From Desulfoferula sp040751985 (GTDB taxonomy: Bacteria; Desulfobacterota; Desulfarculia; Desulfarculales; Desulfarculaceae): a stretch of DNA of 64,000 bases. Made by a program: the position numbers and the translations under genes. Below, in pieces: positions 1 through 9,701 of this stretch. The notes below the pieces were generated by a model. The model worked only from the letters and a program-made list of their open reading frames with translations, searched no databases and was not told the DNA's origin. The DNA lies in assembly GCA_040751985.1 (NCBI GenBank), contig JBFMFU010000096.1, forward strand, positions 1-64,000. The letters run 5' to 3'. Each line of letters starts with the position of its first letter. The stretch's first letter is position 1.

Positions 1-110
1 GCAAACCTTACAAACTGGCCCTCATCGCCGTCATGAGAAAAATGATCGTCACCCTCAATGCCATGATGAAAAACAAATCCCCATGGCAGCACAACCCTCA
101 AATCACATGA
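1..110 (+). CDS. IS110-family transposase, C-terminal fragment (cut by window edge)
   Basis: Reading from base 3 gives about 35 residues ending in TGA at 108-110. The peptide contains ALIAVMRKMIVTLNAMM followed by a basic stretch and SPW, which resembles the extreme C-terminus of IS110/IS1111-type transposases (Transposase_20), where an AVMRKL..LNA..R...PW signature is typical. The stretch is clearly richer in A/T than the following chromosomal genes, consistent with a mobile element. Only the tail is in the window, so the catalytic RuvC-like and serine domains cannot be checked. IS110 elements usually lack terminal inverted repeats, so the element's right boundary, somewhere between 111 and about 190, cannot be fixed from this sequence. 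Confidence 0.7.
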   Translation, partial: KPYKLALIAVMRKMIVTLNAMMKNKSPWQHNPQIT

Positions 111-194
111 TTGACAACACGGTTGCTGGCTAATCATTGCCAGCCAGCCGGCCCTGGCATAACATGGGGCCAACGTTAACCACGGCAGAAGGCC

Positions 195-1082
195 ATGGCG
201 CAGGAACTGGAACAGAGCGGCCAGCAAGGGCGGCGCGTCACCTGGCTGGGGGTGTGGGTCAACGCCTTGCTGGTGGCGGGCAAGCTGCTGGCCGGCATTT
301 ACGGCCACAGCCAGGCCATGGTGGCCGACGCGGTGCATTCCCTCAGCGACCTGATCACCGACGGCGTGGTGCTGCTGGGCCTGAGGTTCGGCCGCCGGGG
401 TCCGGACCCGCGCCACCACTTCGGCCATGGCCGCATCGAGACCATGTCCGCCTCCCTGGTGGGCCTGGCCCTGGTGGGCGTGGCGGCTTGGATCGGCTAT
501 CAGGCCCTGCACGACATCATCGTCCAGGTGGAGCACCACCCCACCTGGCTGGCCCTGGCGGCCGCGGCGGTTTCCATCGCGGCCAAGGAGGCGCTGTACC
601 GGGTCACGGTGACGGTGGGCCGGCGCATCAACAGCCCGGCGGTAGTGGCCAACGCCTGGCACCACCGTTCCGACGCCCTGTCCTCGGTGGCGGTGCTGTT
701 GGGCGTGGCCGGCAGCCTGCTCAACCCGGATTGGCACAGCCTGGACGCCTGGGCCGCCTTGGTGGTGGCCTTGTTAATCTGCAAGGTGGGCCTGGAGGTG
801 TTCTGGGGGGCGCTCAAGGAGATGGCCGACACCGCGCCCTCGCCCGAAGTGCTGCGCAACATCCAGAGCTGCGCTGCAGGCGTGGCCGGTGTGCTGGAGA
901 TCCACGACCTGAAGGTGCGCAGTACCGGCGGCCGGCACCAGATCCAGTTGCACATCGTGGTGGACGCCCAACTCAACGTGGTCAACAGCCACCAGATCGC
1001 CAAAGAGGTGGAGCAGTGCCTGCTGGCCGAGGTGCCCAACACCGGCGAGGTCATCGTACACGTTGACCCCTACGATCCCTGA
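195..1082 (+). CDS. Cation diffusion facilitator (CDF) family metal transporter
   Basis: A 295-residue inner-membrane divalent-metal/proton antiporter, the usual length for the family. Transmembrane helices occupy roughly residues 15-205 and a soluble CDF dimerisation domain follows (about 210-295). TM2 carries the HSLSD motif (near residue 48) and TM5 carries HHRSD (near 155), the two His/Asp pairs that form the transport metal site in the family. A histidine-rich stretch (DPRHHFGHGRIE) follows TM2, as is common in CDF proteins. The ATG at 195 is preceded by AGAAGG. The gene stands alone between the IS110 tail and acsA. Metal specificity (Zn, Fe, Mn, Co) cannot be read reliably; the D/H pattern would fit Zn or Fe. 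Confidence 0.9.
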   Translation: MAQELEQSGQQGRRVTWLGVWVNALLVAGKLLAGIYGHSQAMVADAVHSLSDLITDGVVLLGLRFGRRGPDPRHHFGHGRIETMSASLVGLALVGVAAWIGYQALHDIIVQVEHHPTWLALAAAAVSIAAKEALYRVTVTVGRRINSPAVVANAWHHRSDALSSVAVLLGVAGSLLNPDWHSLDAWAALVVALLICKVGLEVFWGALKEMADTAPSPEVLRNIQSCAAGVAGVLEIHDLKVRSTGGRHQIQLHIVVDAQLNVVNSHQIAKEVEQCLLAEVPNTGEVIVHVDPYDP

Positions 1083-1117
1083 AGCCGATGTCTGCCGGGC
1101 CCCGCCGTCTGCGGCCT

Positions 1118-1140
1118 GTTACAATTAATATAAATATGGA
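1118..1140 (+). promoter_or_regulatory. A/T-rich island upstream of acsA, possible promoter core
   Basis: In an otherwise very GC-rich background this roughly 23-bp stretch is almost entirely A/T and contains TATAAA at 1129-1134, a good -10-like hexamer. No convincing -35 lies 16-18 bp upstream, so any promoter here would depend on an activator or an alternative sigma factor. It lies about 85 bp before the acsA start. Confidence 0.25.
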
Positions 1141-1222
1141 TTCGCCGAGGGCGCGCAGCGGCAGCTTTGCTTGGGGCGTATTGGCCCAGGAACGGTTGCT
1201 CGGAGCATGAGGAGGATCATAA

Positions 1223-3211
<1,989 letters not shown>

Positions 3212-3217
3212 GGACGA

Positions 3218-3236
3218 GGGCCGCGCTCAGCGGCCC
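3218..3236. terminator. Short GC hairpin between convergent acsA and mgtE
   Basis: GGGCCGC (3218-3224) and GCGGCCC (3230-3236) form a perfect 7-bp stem with a 5-nt loop. The mgtE stop codon (TGA, 3227-3229 on the minus strand) falls inside it, and the acsA stop is 7 bp away. There is no U-run on either side, so it is at best a weak or assisted transcript end shared by the two genes. Confidence 0.35.
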
Positions 3237-4579
3237 AGCAGGTGGGGCATCACCAACACGGCCAGGCCCAGGAAGATGGAGTAGCCGCCCACGTCGGTGG
3301 CGGTGGTGACGAAGATGGAGCTGCCCAGGGCTGGGTCCAGCTTCAGGCGGCGCAGGATGATGGGCACCAAGGCCCCGAACAGGCCCGCGATGATCAGGTT
3401 GCCCACCAGGGCCAGCCAGACGATCAGGCCCAGCCAGGGGTTGCCGTACCAGAGATAAGCGATGGTGCCGATCACCACCCCTGCGATTAACCCGCTGAAC
3501 ATGCCCACCGCCACCTGCTTGGTCAACACCCGCCGGTTATTGCGCAGCTTGATCTCGCCCAGGGCCAGGGCCCGCACCACCACAGTGAGGGACTGGTTGC
3601 CCGCGTTGCCCCCCAGCGAGGCCACGATCAGCATCAGGGAGGCCAAGGCCACCGCCTCCTGGATGGTGTGCGAGAACAGGCTGACCACGTAGGCCGGCAC
3701 CAGGCAGGTGGCCAGGTTGCTCAAGAGCCAGGGCACCCGCAGCTTGACCGAGCGCATCAGGGGCGAGTCGATCTTCTCGTCGGTGTCCAGGTTGGCCAGG
3801 TGGTACATATCCTCGGTGGCCTCTTCGGTGATGATGTCGTAGAGGTCGTCGAAGGTGATGATGCCCAGCATGCGCCCCTGATCGTCCACCACCGGCACGG
3901 CCAGGAAGTCGTAGCGGGTGGTGAGCTTGGCCACCTCCTCGATGTCCTCGTCGGCCCGCACCGAGATCACCGGCTTGCTCATGATGTCCCCCACCCGGCT
4001 GTGGCGGCGGGCCACGATCAGATCGCGCAGGGAGACCAGGCCCAGCAGGTGCCGGCTGCGGTCCACCACGTAGATGTAGTAGACCGTCTCAGCGGTGGCG
4101 GCCTGCAGGCGCACCTCCTCCAGGGCGCTCTGTACGTCGCTGTCCGGGTGCAGCAGGGCGTAGTCGGTGGTCATGTAGGCGCCGGCGCTGTCCTCGGGAT
4201 AGTCCATGAGCCGGCGCACGTTCTGGCGCATGTTGGCCGACAGCAGAGACAGCAGCCGGTCCTGGAAGTCGCCGTCCAGCTCCTCCACCAGGTCGGCCCG
4301 GTCGTCGGGGCTCATCAGGGTGGTGAGCTGTACCAGGGTCTGGCGGTCCAGGTGCTTCAGGGCCTCTTTTTGCACATCCAAGGCCACGAACTCGAAGACC
4401 GGCAGGGCCTTTTCCGGACCCAGCCGCTCCACCAGGCGGGCCACCTCCGTGGGCTGCAGGCCCAGCAGGCGCTCGGCGGCGTCGGCCGGGTGCAGGTCGG
4501 CCAGGCCCGTCTCCAGAGCCTCCCGCTCTCCGCTGGCGATGAGCGCCCGGATATGTTCCAGAGTGAGTTCCGGGCCCAT
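3227..4579 (-). CDS. mgtE: Magnesium transporter MgtE
   Basis: A 450-residue Mg2+ channel with the canonical layout: N-terminal MgtE_N superhelical domain (about 5-125), two CBS domains (about 130-255; IMSKPVISV and the GIITFDDLYDIITEE end are visible), a plug helix, and five C-terminal membrane helices (about 280-450). The pore-region signature ASLGGNAGNQSLTVVVRAL is intact, as is TTATDVGGYSIFLG near the C-terminus. The CBS/N domains sense cytoplasmic Mg2+ and gate the pore. The ATG at 4579 follows AAGGA with 7-bp spacing. No M-box-like riboswitch was recognised in the 170-bp upstream gap. A second Mg2+ transporter (CorA) lies at 41.7 kb. Confidence 0.96.
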   Translation of the reverse strand: MGPELTLEHIRALIASGEREALETGLADLHPADAAERLLGLQPTEVARLVERLGPEKALPVFEFVALDVQKEALKHLDRQTLVQLTTLMSPDDRADLVEELDGDFQDRLLSLLSANMRQNVRRLMDYPEDSAGAYMTTDYALLHPDSDVQSALEEVRLQAATAETVYYIYVVDRSRHLLGLVSLRDLIVARRHSRVGDIMSKPVISVRADEDIEEVAKLTTRYDFLAVPVVDDQGRMLGIITFDDLYDIITEEATEDMYHLANLDTDEKIDSPLMRSVKLRVPWLLSNLATCLVPAYVVSLFSHTIQEAVALASLMLIVASLGGNAGNQSLTVVVRALALGEIKLRNNRRVLTKQVAVGMFSGLIAGVVIGTIAYLWYGNPWLGLIVWLALVGNLIIAGLFGALVPIILRRLKLDPALGSSIFVTTATDVGGYSIFLGLAVLVMPHLLGR

Positions 4580-4750
4580 GGTCCCGTCCTTACGCCGTCT
4601 AATATGCTTGCTGCCGGGCCAAGCCCCGGCCGGAGTCGGCCGTCTGGTCAGTAAAAACAGCCGGTGTGGGATGTCGTGGGCATCTTATCACCGGTGCCGG
4701 GACAGGGCAACCCGAGCCCGGCGCCGCCGCCTGCCGTCACCGAAATGCCT

Positions 4751-6400
4751 TTATCCGGCGGGGCGGCGGGCCAGCGCTTCCCTCAGGCGGGCCAGGCCGG
4801 CCGCCTGCTTTCGTGCCGCGGCCTGGGCCTCGGCCAGGCTGACCGCCACGAAGCGCAGCCTCTGGCCGGCCTGGGCCCGGGCCAGCCGGTCCAGATCCGG
4901 GCCCAGCACGGTGCCGATCTTGGCATAGCCGCCCACGGTCTGCTCCCGCAGCATGATCAAGGGCTGGCCGCCCGGCGGCACCTGCACCACGCCGGGGGTG
5001 TTGGGCTCGCTGACGATGGAGTCGGGCATGCCCGGCTGCATCTGCACCCCTGGGCCCTCCAGGCGGGCCCCGCGGCGGTCGGCCTGGCTGGACAGCCGCC
5101 ACTGGGCTTCGTAAAAGGCCGCCACCCCCTGGGGCGAGAAAAACTCCTGGTTGGGTCCGGGCAATACCCGCAGGAAGAGCACCTCGCCGGGCAGCTCGGC
5201 CGGCGGGGCCGCGGCGCCGGGGGCGGGCAGGGGGCCGGGCAGCACGCGCAGAGTCTCGCCCTGGCTCAGGGGAGCGCCCAGCCGGCCCAGCAGGTAGGTG
5301 GAGCGGCTGTGCAGCATCCGGCGGGCGGCCAGGCCGCCGGCCAGGGCCAAGACCGCCCGGCTGCCAGCCTTGGGCCCCGCGAACTCCACCACCTGCCCCG
5401 GTGCCAGGGCCAGGGCCGTGTGGCTGGGGGCTGGCCGGCCGTCGATGCGCAGGCCCAGGTCCGCCCCGCACACGGCCATCACCGTGGGCCGCAGGACCTT
5501 CAACCACGGACCGAACAGAGTCAGCTCCAGGGCCGCGGATTCGGGCGGGTTGCCCACCAACAGGTTGGCCGCGGCCAGGCTCTCCTGATCCATAGCCCCG
5601 GACACCGGCACCCCCTGGTGCTGGTGGCCCCAGCGGCCCTGGTCCTGCACGGTGCTCAGGGCCCCCGGCCGCAGCACCTCCATCACCTCTTGGCCGTCTG
5701 CCTGCCAGGCTGCGGCCAGGGGAGGCGGCTCCGGGAACTCGGCCTCGGGGATGGCCTTGAAGCGCACCAGGTCGCCGGCTTCGACCAGGGTGGCCGGCTG
5801 GCGGCGGGGATCATAGACCAGCTCCGGCGAGCGGCCCAGCACCCGCCAGCCGCCGGGTCCGCCCAGGGGGTAGATGCCGGCCTGGCCGCCGGCGATGCCC
5901 ACCGCCCCCGGCGGCAGGTCCGTGCGTGGGTTGTCCAGACGGGGCACCATCAGCTCCGGGGGCAGGCCGCCCAGGTAGGGGAAGCCGGGCGTGAAGCCCA
6001 CCAGGTAGCAGGGGTAGTCCACCGAGCCGTGCCAGCGGATCACCTCCGCGGCGCTCAGGCCGGTGTGCTTGGCCACGAAATCCAAATCCGGTCCGTGTGG
6101 GCCGCCGTAGACCACCGGCAGCTCCACCCGGCGACCGCCTGCCGCGCGGGCCTGCAAGGGCCGGCGCAGCTGCTCGCTCACCCAGGCGCAGATTTCCTCG
6201 TAGCTGGTGCGCAGGGGATCAAACTGTACCTGCAGGCTGGCGTAGGCGGCCAGCACCTCGCGCACGCCGGGGACCGGCTCCTCCTGCATCCGCGCGGCCA
6301 GGGCCCGCACCTGGGTATTTAGAGACAGATCCACGCTCTGGCCCAGGTAGACCAAGACCGCGGCCTCGCCCTGGGGAGCGAAGCGGGGGAATTGGCTCAT
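4751..6400 (-). CDS. pxpBC: 5-oxoprolinase subunits B and C fused in one protein (PxpB-PxpC, KipI-KipA)
   Basis: ATP-dependent hydrolysis of 5-oxoproline (pyroglutamate) to glutamate needs PxpA, PxpB and PxpC; here B and C are one 549-residue chain. Residues 1-225 are the KipI/PxpB domain (GFTPGFPYLGGLP and the PPGAVGIAGGQAGIYP stretch). About residue 235 onward is the KipA/PxpC domain (ALSTVQDQGRWGHQHQGVP, GAMD). The frame opens further upstream, but the ATG at 6400 is chosen because it overlaps the pxpA stop as ATGA, a sign of translational coupling, and places MSQFPRF at the usual family start. B-C fusions are known in other bacteria. Transcribed after pxpA. Confidence 0.92.
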   Translation of the reverse strand: MSQFPRFAPQGEAAVLVYLGQSVDLSLNTQVRALAARMQEEPVPGVREVLAAYASLQVQFDPLRTSYEEICAWVSEQLRRPLQARAAGGRRVELPVVYGGPHGPDLDFVAKHTGLSAAEVIRWHGSVDYPCYLVGFTPGFPYLGGLPPELMVPRLDNPRTDLPPGAVGIAGGQAGIYPLGGPGGWRVLGRSPELVYDPRRQPATLVEAGDLVRFKAIPEAEFPEPPPLAAAWQADGQEVMEVLRPGALSTVQDQGRWGHQHQGVPVSGAMDQESLAAANLLVGNPPESAALELTLFGPWLKVLRPTVMAVCGADLGLRIDGRPAPSHTALALAPGQVVEFAGPKAGSRAVLALAGGLAARRMLHSRSTYLLGRLGAPLSQGETLRVLPGPLPAPGAAAPPAELPGEVLFLRVLPGPNQEFFSPQGVAAFYEAQWRLSSQADRRGARLEGPGVQMQPGMPDSIVSEPNTPGVVQVPPGGQPLIMLREQTVGGYAKIGTVLGPDLDRLARAQAGQRLRFVAVSLAEAQAAARKQAAGLARLREALARRPAG

Positions 6401-7182
6401 GGCCGCTCCGGCAGGAAGGAACCCATTGGCTTCAGCTCCACCCCGCCCTGACTCAGCACACGGCCCACCTCCTTGACCAGATCCACGGCAGTGGGCGTGT
6501 CGCCGTGTACGCAAATGGTATCGGCCTGCAGGCGCACCAGGCTGCCGTCGATGGACTCCACCACGCCCTCCTTAGCCATGCGCAGGCAGCGGGCGGCCAC
6601 CACCTCGGGCTGGTGGATCACCGCGCCGGGGGTGCCCCGGGGCACCAGGCGGCCCTCGCTGGTGTAGGCCCGGTCGGCAAAGGCCTCCGAGGCCACGCGC
6701 AGGCCCATGTCCCGGGCCACCTGCCGGAAGGTCTCGCCGCCGGGTCCGGCCAGGGTCACCAAAATCAGGTCGGGATCAAAGTCGGCCACGGCCTGGGCAA
6801 TGGCCCGGGCGGTGGCCGGGTGGCCGGCGGCGGTGTTGTACAGGGCGCCGTGGGGCTTGACGTGCTGCAGGGGCGCGCCGGCCGCCTTGGCAAAGGCCGC
6901 CAGGGCCCCCACCTGATAGAGCACGTCGTTGCGCACCTCCTCGGACGTGGAGTCCAGGTTGCGGCGGCCGAAACCCCGCAGGTCCGGGTAGCCGGGGTGT
7001 GCCCCCACCGCCACCTTGTGCTGGACGCACAACCTTACAGTTTTGTCCATGACCATGGGGTCCGAGGCGTGGAAGCCGCAGGCCAGGTTGGCGCTGGTGA
7101 TGTATTTGATCACTTCCTGGTCGCAGCCCAGGCAGTAGTCCGCAAAGCTCTCGCCCATGTCGCAGTTCAGGTCCATGTACAT
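6397..7182 (-). CDS. pxpA: 5-oxoprolinase subunit A (LamB/YcsF family)
   Basis: A 261-residue LamB/YcsF protein, the PxpA subunit of bacterial 5-oxoprolinase. The diagnostic N-terminus MDLNCDMGESF is present, followed by ITSANLACGFHASDP and VKPHGALYN. These motifs carry the Asp, His and Lys positions typical of the family's putative active site. The first ATG (7182) is used because GGGGAGG ends 6 bp upstream; a second ATG two codons later is possible. It overlaps the following pxpBC by 4 nt. The gene is divergent from the DUF1445 gene, sharing a 239-bp control region. Confidence 0.95.
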   Translation of the reverse strand: MYMDLNCDMGESFADYCLGCDQEVIKYITSANLACGFHASDPMVMDKTVRLCVQHKVAVGAHPGYPDLRGFGRRNLDSTSEEVRNDVLYQVGALAAFAKAAGAPLQHVKPHGALYNTAAGHPATARAIAQAVADFDPDLILVTLAGPGGETFRQVARDMGLRVASEAFADRAYTSEGRLVPRGTPGAVIHQPEVVAARCLRMAKEGVVESIDGSLVRLQADTICVHGDTPTAVDLVKEVGRVLSQGGVELKPMGSFLPERP

Positions 7183-7280
7183 GCCTAGCCTCCCCGTGTG
7201 GCAGGTGGGGTGTTTTGGCGCCCGTGGGCGCTGGCCGGTGGCCGTTAGGCCGGGAATTTGCCGCCTGCAACCGTTAGCGC

Positions 7281-7309
7281 TGGAAATGGCCGCGGCCTTT
7301 TTTTATAAT
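7281..7309 (+). promoter_or_regulatory. Predicted sigma-70-type promoter for the DUF1445 gene
   Basis: TGGAAA (7281-7286) and a perfect TATAAT (7304-7309) are separated by 17 bp in the divergent pxpA/DUF1445 intergenic region. Transcription would begin near 7316, giving a 5' leader of about 105 nt before the TTG start at 7422. The rest of the 7183-7421 gap shows no clear hairpin or repeat. Confidence 0.5.
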
Positions 7310-7421
7310 AGGGCATCTTCGAGCGCAAGGGACGCCGCCACCTGCCAGGCGGTAGGCAAGAGCGGCAGGCCTATGCCCCAGGCCGACGCACCAGTGCGCG
7401 GCCGAGGGGGGGACGGAGAAA

Positions 7422-8225
7422 TTGTATCAGAATCAGGCTGCTGCCACGCCGGCCCAAGTGCGCGCCGCCATCGCTCGGGGGGAGATAACCACCCCCACGG
7501 CCAGCTTGTGCCCGGGATACGCCCAGGCCAACCTGGTGATTCTGCCGCGGGAGTGGGCTTTTGATTTCTTGCTTTTCGCCCTGCGCAACCGGCAGGCCTG
7601 TCCCTTGCTGGAGGTGCTGGAGCCTGGCGATCCCTTTCTGCGGGTGCTGGCCCCCGGCGCTGACGTGCGCGACACCCTGCCGCGCTACCGGGTTTGGCGC
7701 CAGGGGCGGCTGGAGGAGGAGCCCACGGACATCCACCAATACTGGCGCCAGGACTTGGTGAGCTTTTTCCTGGGCTGCAGCTTTGGCTTTGACGAGGCCC
7801 TGTCCCAGGCCGGCCTGCCAGTGCGGCACCGCGACCTGGGTCGCAACGTGCCCATGTACCGCACCGGCCTGCCCGCGGCCTCCGCGGGCCGCCTGTCCGG
7901 GCCGCTGGTGGTGTCCATGCGCCCCATGCCCGCGCACCAGGTGGACAAGGCCCGCCAGGTGTCCGAGCGCTACGGCGAGTCCCACGGCGGGCCGGTGCAC
8001 GCCGGCGACCCGGCCCTGATCGGGGTGAGGGATCTGGACCGCCCCCACTACGGCGAAGCGGTGCCCGTGGAGAAGGGCGAGACGCCGGTGTTTTGGGCCT
8101 GCGGGGTCACACCCCAGGCCGCCCTGGAGCAGTCGGAGGTGGAGTTCGCCATCACCCACGCGCCGGGGCACATGTTCATCAGCGATTTGCGGGCCGACCA
8201 GCTCAGCGGCAAGACTCTGCTGTAA
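7422..8225 (+). CDS. DUF1445 / YcsI family protein (putative hydro-lyase, D-glutamate cyclase-like)
   Basis: A 267-residue UPF0317/YcsI protein. The N-terminal RAAIARGEITTPTASLCPGYAQANL stretch (from about residue 14) and SMRPMPAHQV are family hallmarks. In Bacillus subtilis ycsI lies beside ycsF-kipI-kipA, and the same neighbourhood is seen here. The domain is also the N-terminal part of mammalian D-glutamate cyclase, which interconverts D-glutamate and 5-oxo-D-proline. A role in 5-oxoproline metabolism is therefore a reasonable inference but is not proven for the bacterial protein. The start is a TTG at 7422 with a poor ribosome-binding site (purine-rich GGGGGGACGGAG upstream). A GTG at 7458 is possible but would remove conserved residues. 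Confidence 0.85.
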   Translation: MYQNQAAATPAQVRAAIARGEITTPTASLCPGYAQANLVILPREWAFDFLLFALRNRQACPLLEVLEPGDPFLRVLAPGADVRDTLPRYRVWRQGRLEEEPTDIHQYWRQDLVSFFLGCSFGFDEALSQAGLPVRHRDLGRNVPMYRTGLPAASAGRLSGPLVVSMRPMPAHQVDKARQVSERYGESHGGPVHAGDPALIGVRDLDRPHYGEAVPVEKGETPVFWACGVTPQAALEQSEVEFAITHAPGHMFISDLRADQLSGKTLL

Positions 8226-8293
8226 CCGCCGCTGGGCGCGGCCGAGACGGACGCAAACTGGTTTTTAGGTAATTCCAAACTGGGAGGAGTCGT

Positions 8294-9592
8294 ATGCGTA
8301 AAGTCGCCATATTCGCCGTCGTGGCCCTGCTGGCCCTGTGCCTGGTGCCGGCCATGGCCTGGTCTGCCCCCAAGGAGATCAAGATCGGCGTGATCTATCC
8401 CCTCAGCGGCGGGGCCGCCGCTGCCGGCCGCGAGCTGCGGGCCGGGGCCGAGCTGGCCGCCGACATCGCCAACGGCAAGATTCCCGGCGTGAACATGGTC
8501 ATGGCCAAGAACGCCGGCATCAAATCCATGGGCGGGGCCAAGATCAAGCTGATCTTCAAGGACCACCAGGGCAACCCGCAGCTGGGCGCCGACCTGGCCA
8601 AGAAGCTGATCCTGGACGACAAGGTGGTGGGCATCCTGGGCTGCTACCACAGTTCGGTGACCAAGACCGTCTCCGCGGTGTGCGAGCGCTACGGGATCCC
8701 CATGATCAACGGCTCCTCCACCAGCCCCACCCTGACCAAGCGCGGCTTCAAGTGGTTCTGGCGCACCACCCCGCACGACAAGTGGTTCACCAAGGACCTG
8801 TTCGAGTTCCTTAACGGCATGACCAAGGGCAAGGTCCGGGGCGTGAAGGCGGTGCCCAAGGCCGAGATCAGCCGCCTGGCCGCGGCCTGCGAAAAGACCG
8901 AGTGGGGTTCCAACGTCGCCATCGAAATCGCCAGCTTCGCCAAAGAGTACGGCTTCACCCTGGCGGCCAACATCCTCTACGCCGCCAAGAGCCCGGACCT
9001 GTCCAGCGAGGTGCAGAGCCTGATCGCGGCCAAGCCAGCGGCCATGCTGTTCGCCTCCTATACCTCCGACGCCCTGTTGATGATTAAGACCCTCAAGTCC
9101 ATGAAGGCCAAGCCCAAGATCATCTGGGGGCAGGACGCGGGCTTTGACAAGCCGGAGTTCATTGCCCTGGGCGACGACATCGTGGGTGTCCTGACCCGCT
9201 CGGTGTTCCTGCCCAGCGTGGTCAAGATGAAGCCCCTGGCCGGCGAGGTGAACGCCCTGTACATCAAAAAGATGGGCCACGACCTGGACGGCGCCAGCGC
9301 GCGGGCCTTCACCGGCCTGCAGACCTGGGTGTACGTCCTGGAGAAGGCCGGCAGCACCGACCCCAAGGCCATCCAGAAGGCCTGCAACACCATCACCATC
9401 CCCGGCAAGGAGCTGGTGGTGCCCTGGGTGGGCATCAAGTTCTCCACCAAGGGCGAGGAGATGGGCCAGAACGTGCTGGGCGGCGGCCTCATCGGCCAGT
9501 ACCAGAAGAAGGGCGGCAAGGTCGTCCTGGAGGTCGTCTATCCTTTTGACATCGCCACCGCCGACATGATCTTCCCCCTGAAAGGATACTAG
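8294..9592 (+). CDS. livK: ABC transporter periplasmic substrate-binding protein, LIV family
   Basis: A 432-residue type-I periplasmic binding protein (Peripla_BP_6). Residues 1-25 form a signal peptide with an AMAWSA cleavage region and no lipobox cysteine, so it should be a soluble periplasmic protein. The mature start KEIKIGVIYPLSGG is typical of LivK-type receptors, and IWGQDAGFDKPEFIALGDD is the usual hinge-proximal region. It is followed by livH-livM-livG-livF and preceded by the DUF1445 gene. GGGAGGAG precedes the ATG at 8294. The ligand cannot be read from the sequence; the 5-oxoprolinase neighbourhood makes an amino acid or pyroglutamate plausible. A long hairpin separates it from livH. 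Confidence 0.92.
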   Translation: MRKVAIFAVVALLALCLVPAMAWSAPKEIKIGVIYPLSGGAAAAGRELRAGAELAADIANGKIPGVNMVMAKNAGIKSMGGAKIKLIFKDHQGNPQLGADLAKKLILDDKVVGILGCYHSSVTKTVSAVCERYGIPMINGSSTSPTLTKRGFKWFWRTTPHDKWFTKDLFEFLNGMTKGKVRGVKAVPKAEISRLAAACEKTEWGSNVAIEIASFAKEYGFTLAANILYAAKSPDLSSEVQSLIAAKPAAMLFASYTSDALLMIKTLKSMKAKPKIIWGQDAGFDKPEFIALGDDIVGVLTRSVFLPSVVKMKPLAGEVNALYIKKMGHDLDGASARAFTGLQTWVYVLEKAGSTDPKAIQKACNTITIPGKELVVPWVGIKFSTKGEEMGQNVLGGGLIGQYQKKGGKVVLEVVYPFDIATADMIFPLKGY

Positions 9593-9622
9593 GAGATCAC
9601 CACGGCGTAGCTGAAACGAGCA

Positions 9623-9667
9623 GAAAGCTTCCGGGCGGGGCCCTGGACGCCTGGCCCGGAAGCTTTC
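9623..9667 (+). repeat. Perfect 14-bp inverted repeat (intercistronic hairpin) between livK and livH
   Basis: GAAAGCTTCCGGGC (9623-9636) and GCCCGGAAGCTTTC (9654-9667) form a perfect 14-bp stem with a 17-nt loop. No U-run follows, so it is unlikely to be a complete intrinsic terminator. Its position just after the binding-protein gene and before the permease genes fits a partial terminator or 3' mRNA stabiliser that raises binding-protein over permease expression. Confidence 0.75.
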
Positions 9668-9701
9668 GCGTGCTCGCGGCCCCGGGCCGCGTGGAGCCTT
9701 A

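Noticed and set aside
1181..1200. Possible sigma-54 promoter (TTGGCCC ... GTTGCT) upstream of acsA
   Set aside because: The GG and GC elements are 13 bp apart instead of 10, so it does not fit the -24/-12 geometry.
4580..4750. M-box-type Mg2+ riboswitch upstream of mgtE (and similarly upstream of corA, 42790-42915)
   Set aside because: No recognisable conserved M-box pairing pattern could be found by eye; a covariance search with the M-box and ykkC-like models would be decisive.
4664..6322. A 552-codon plus-strand open frame rich in Gln/Gly/His
   Set aside because: Antisense to pxpBC, no recognisable motif, biased composition of a shadow frame.
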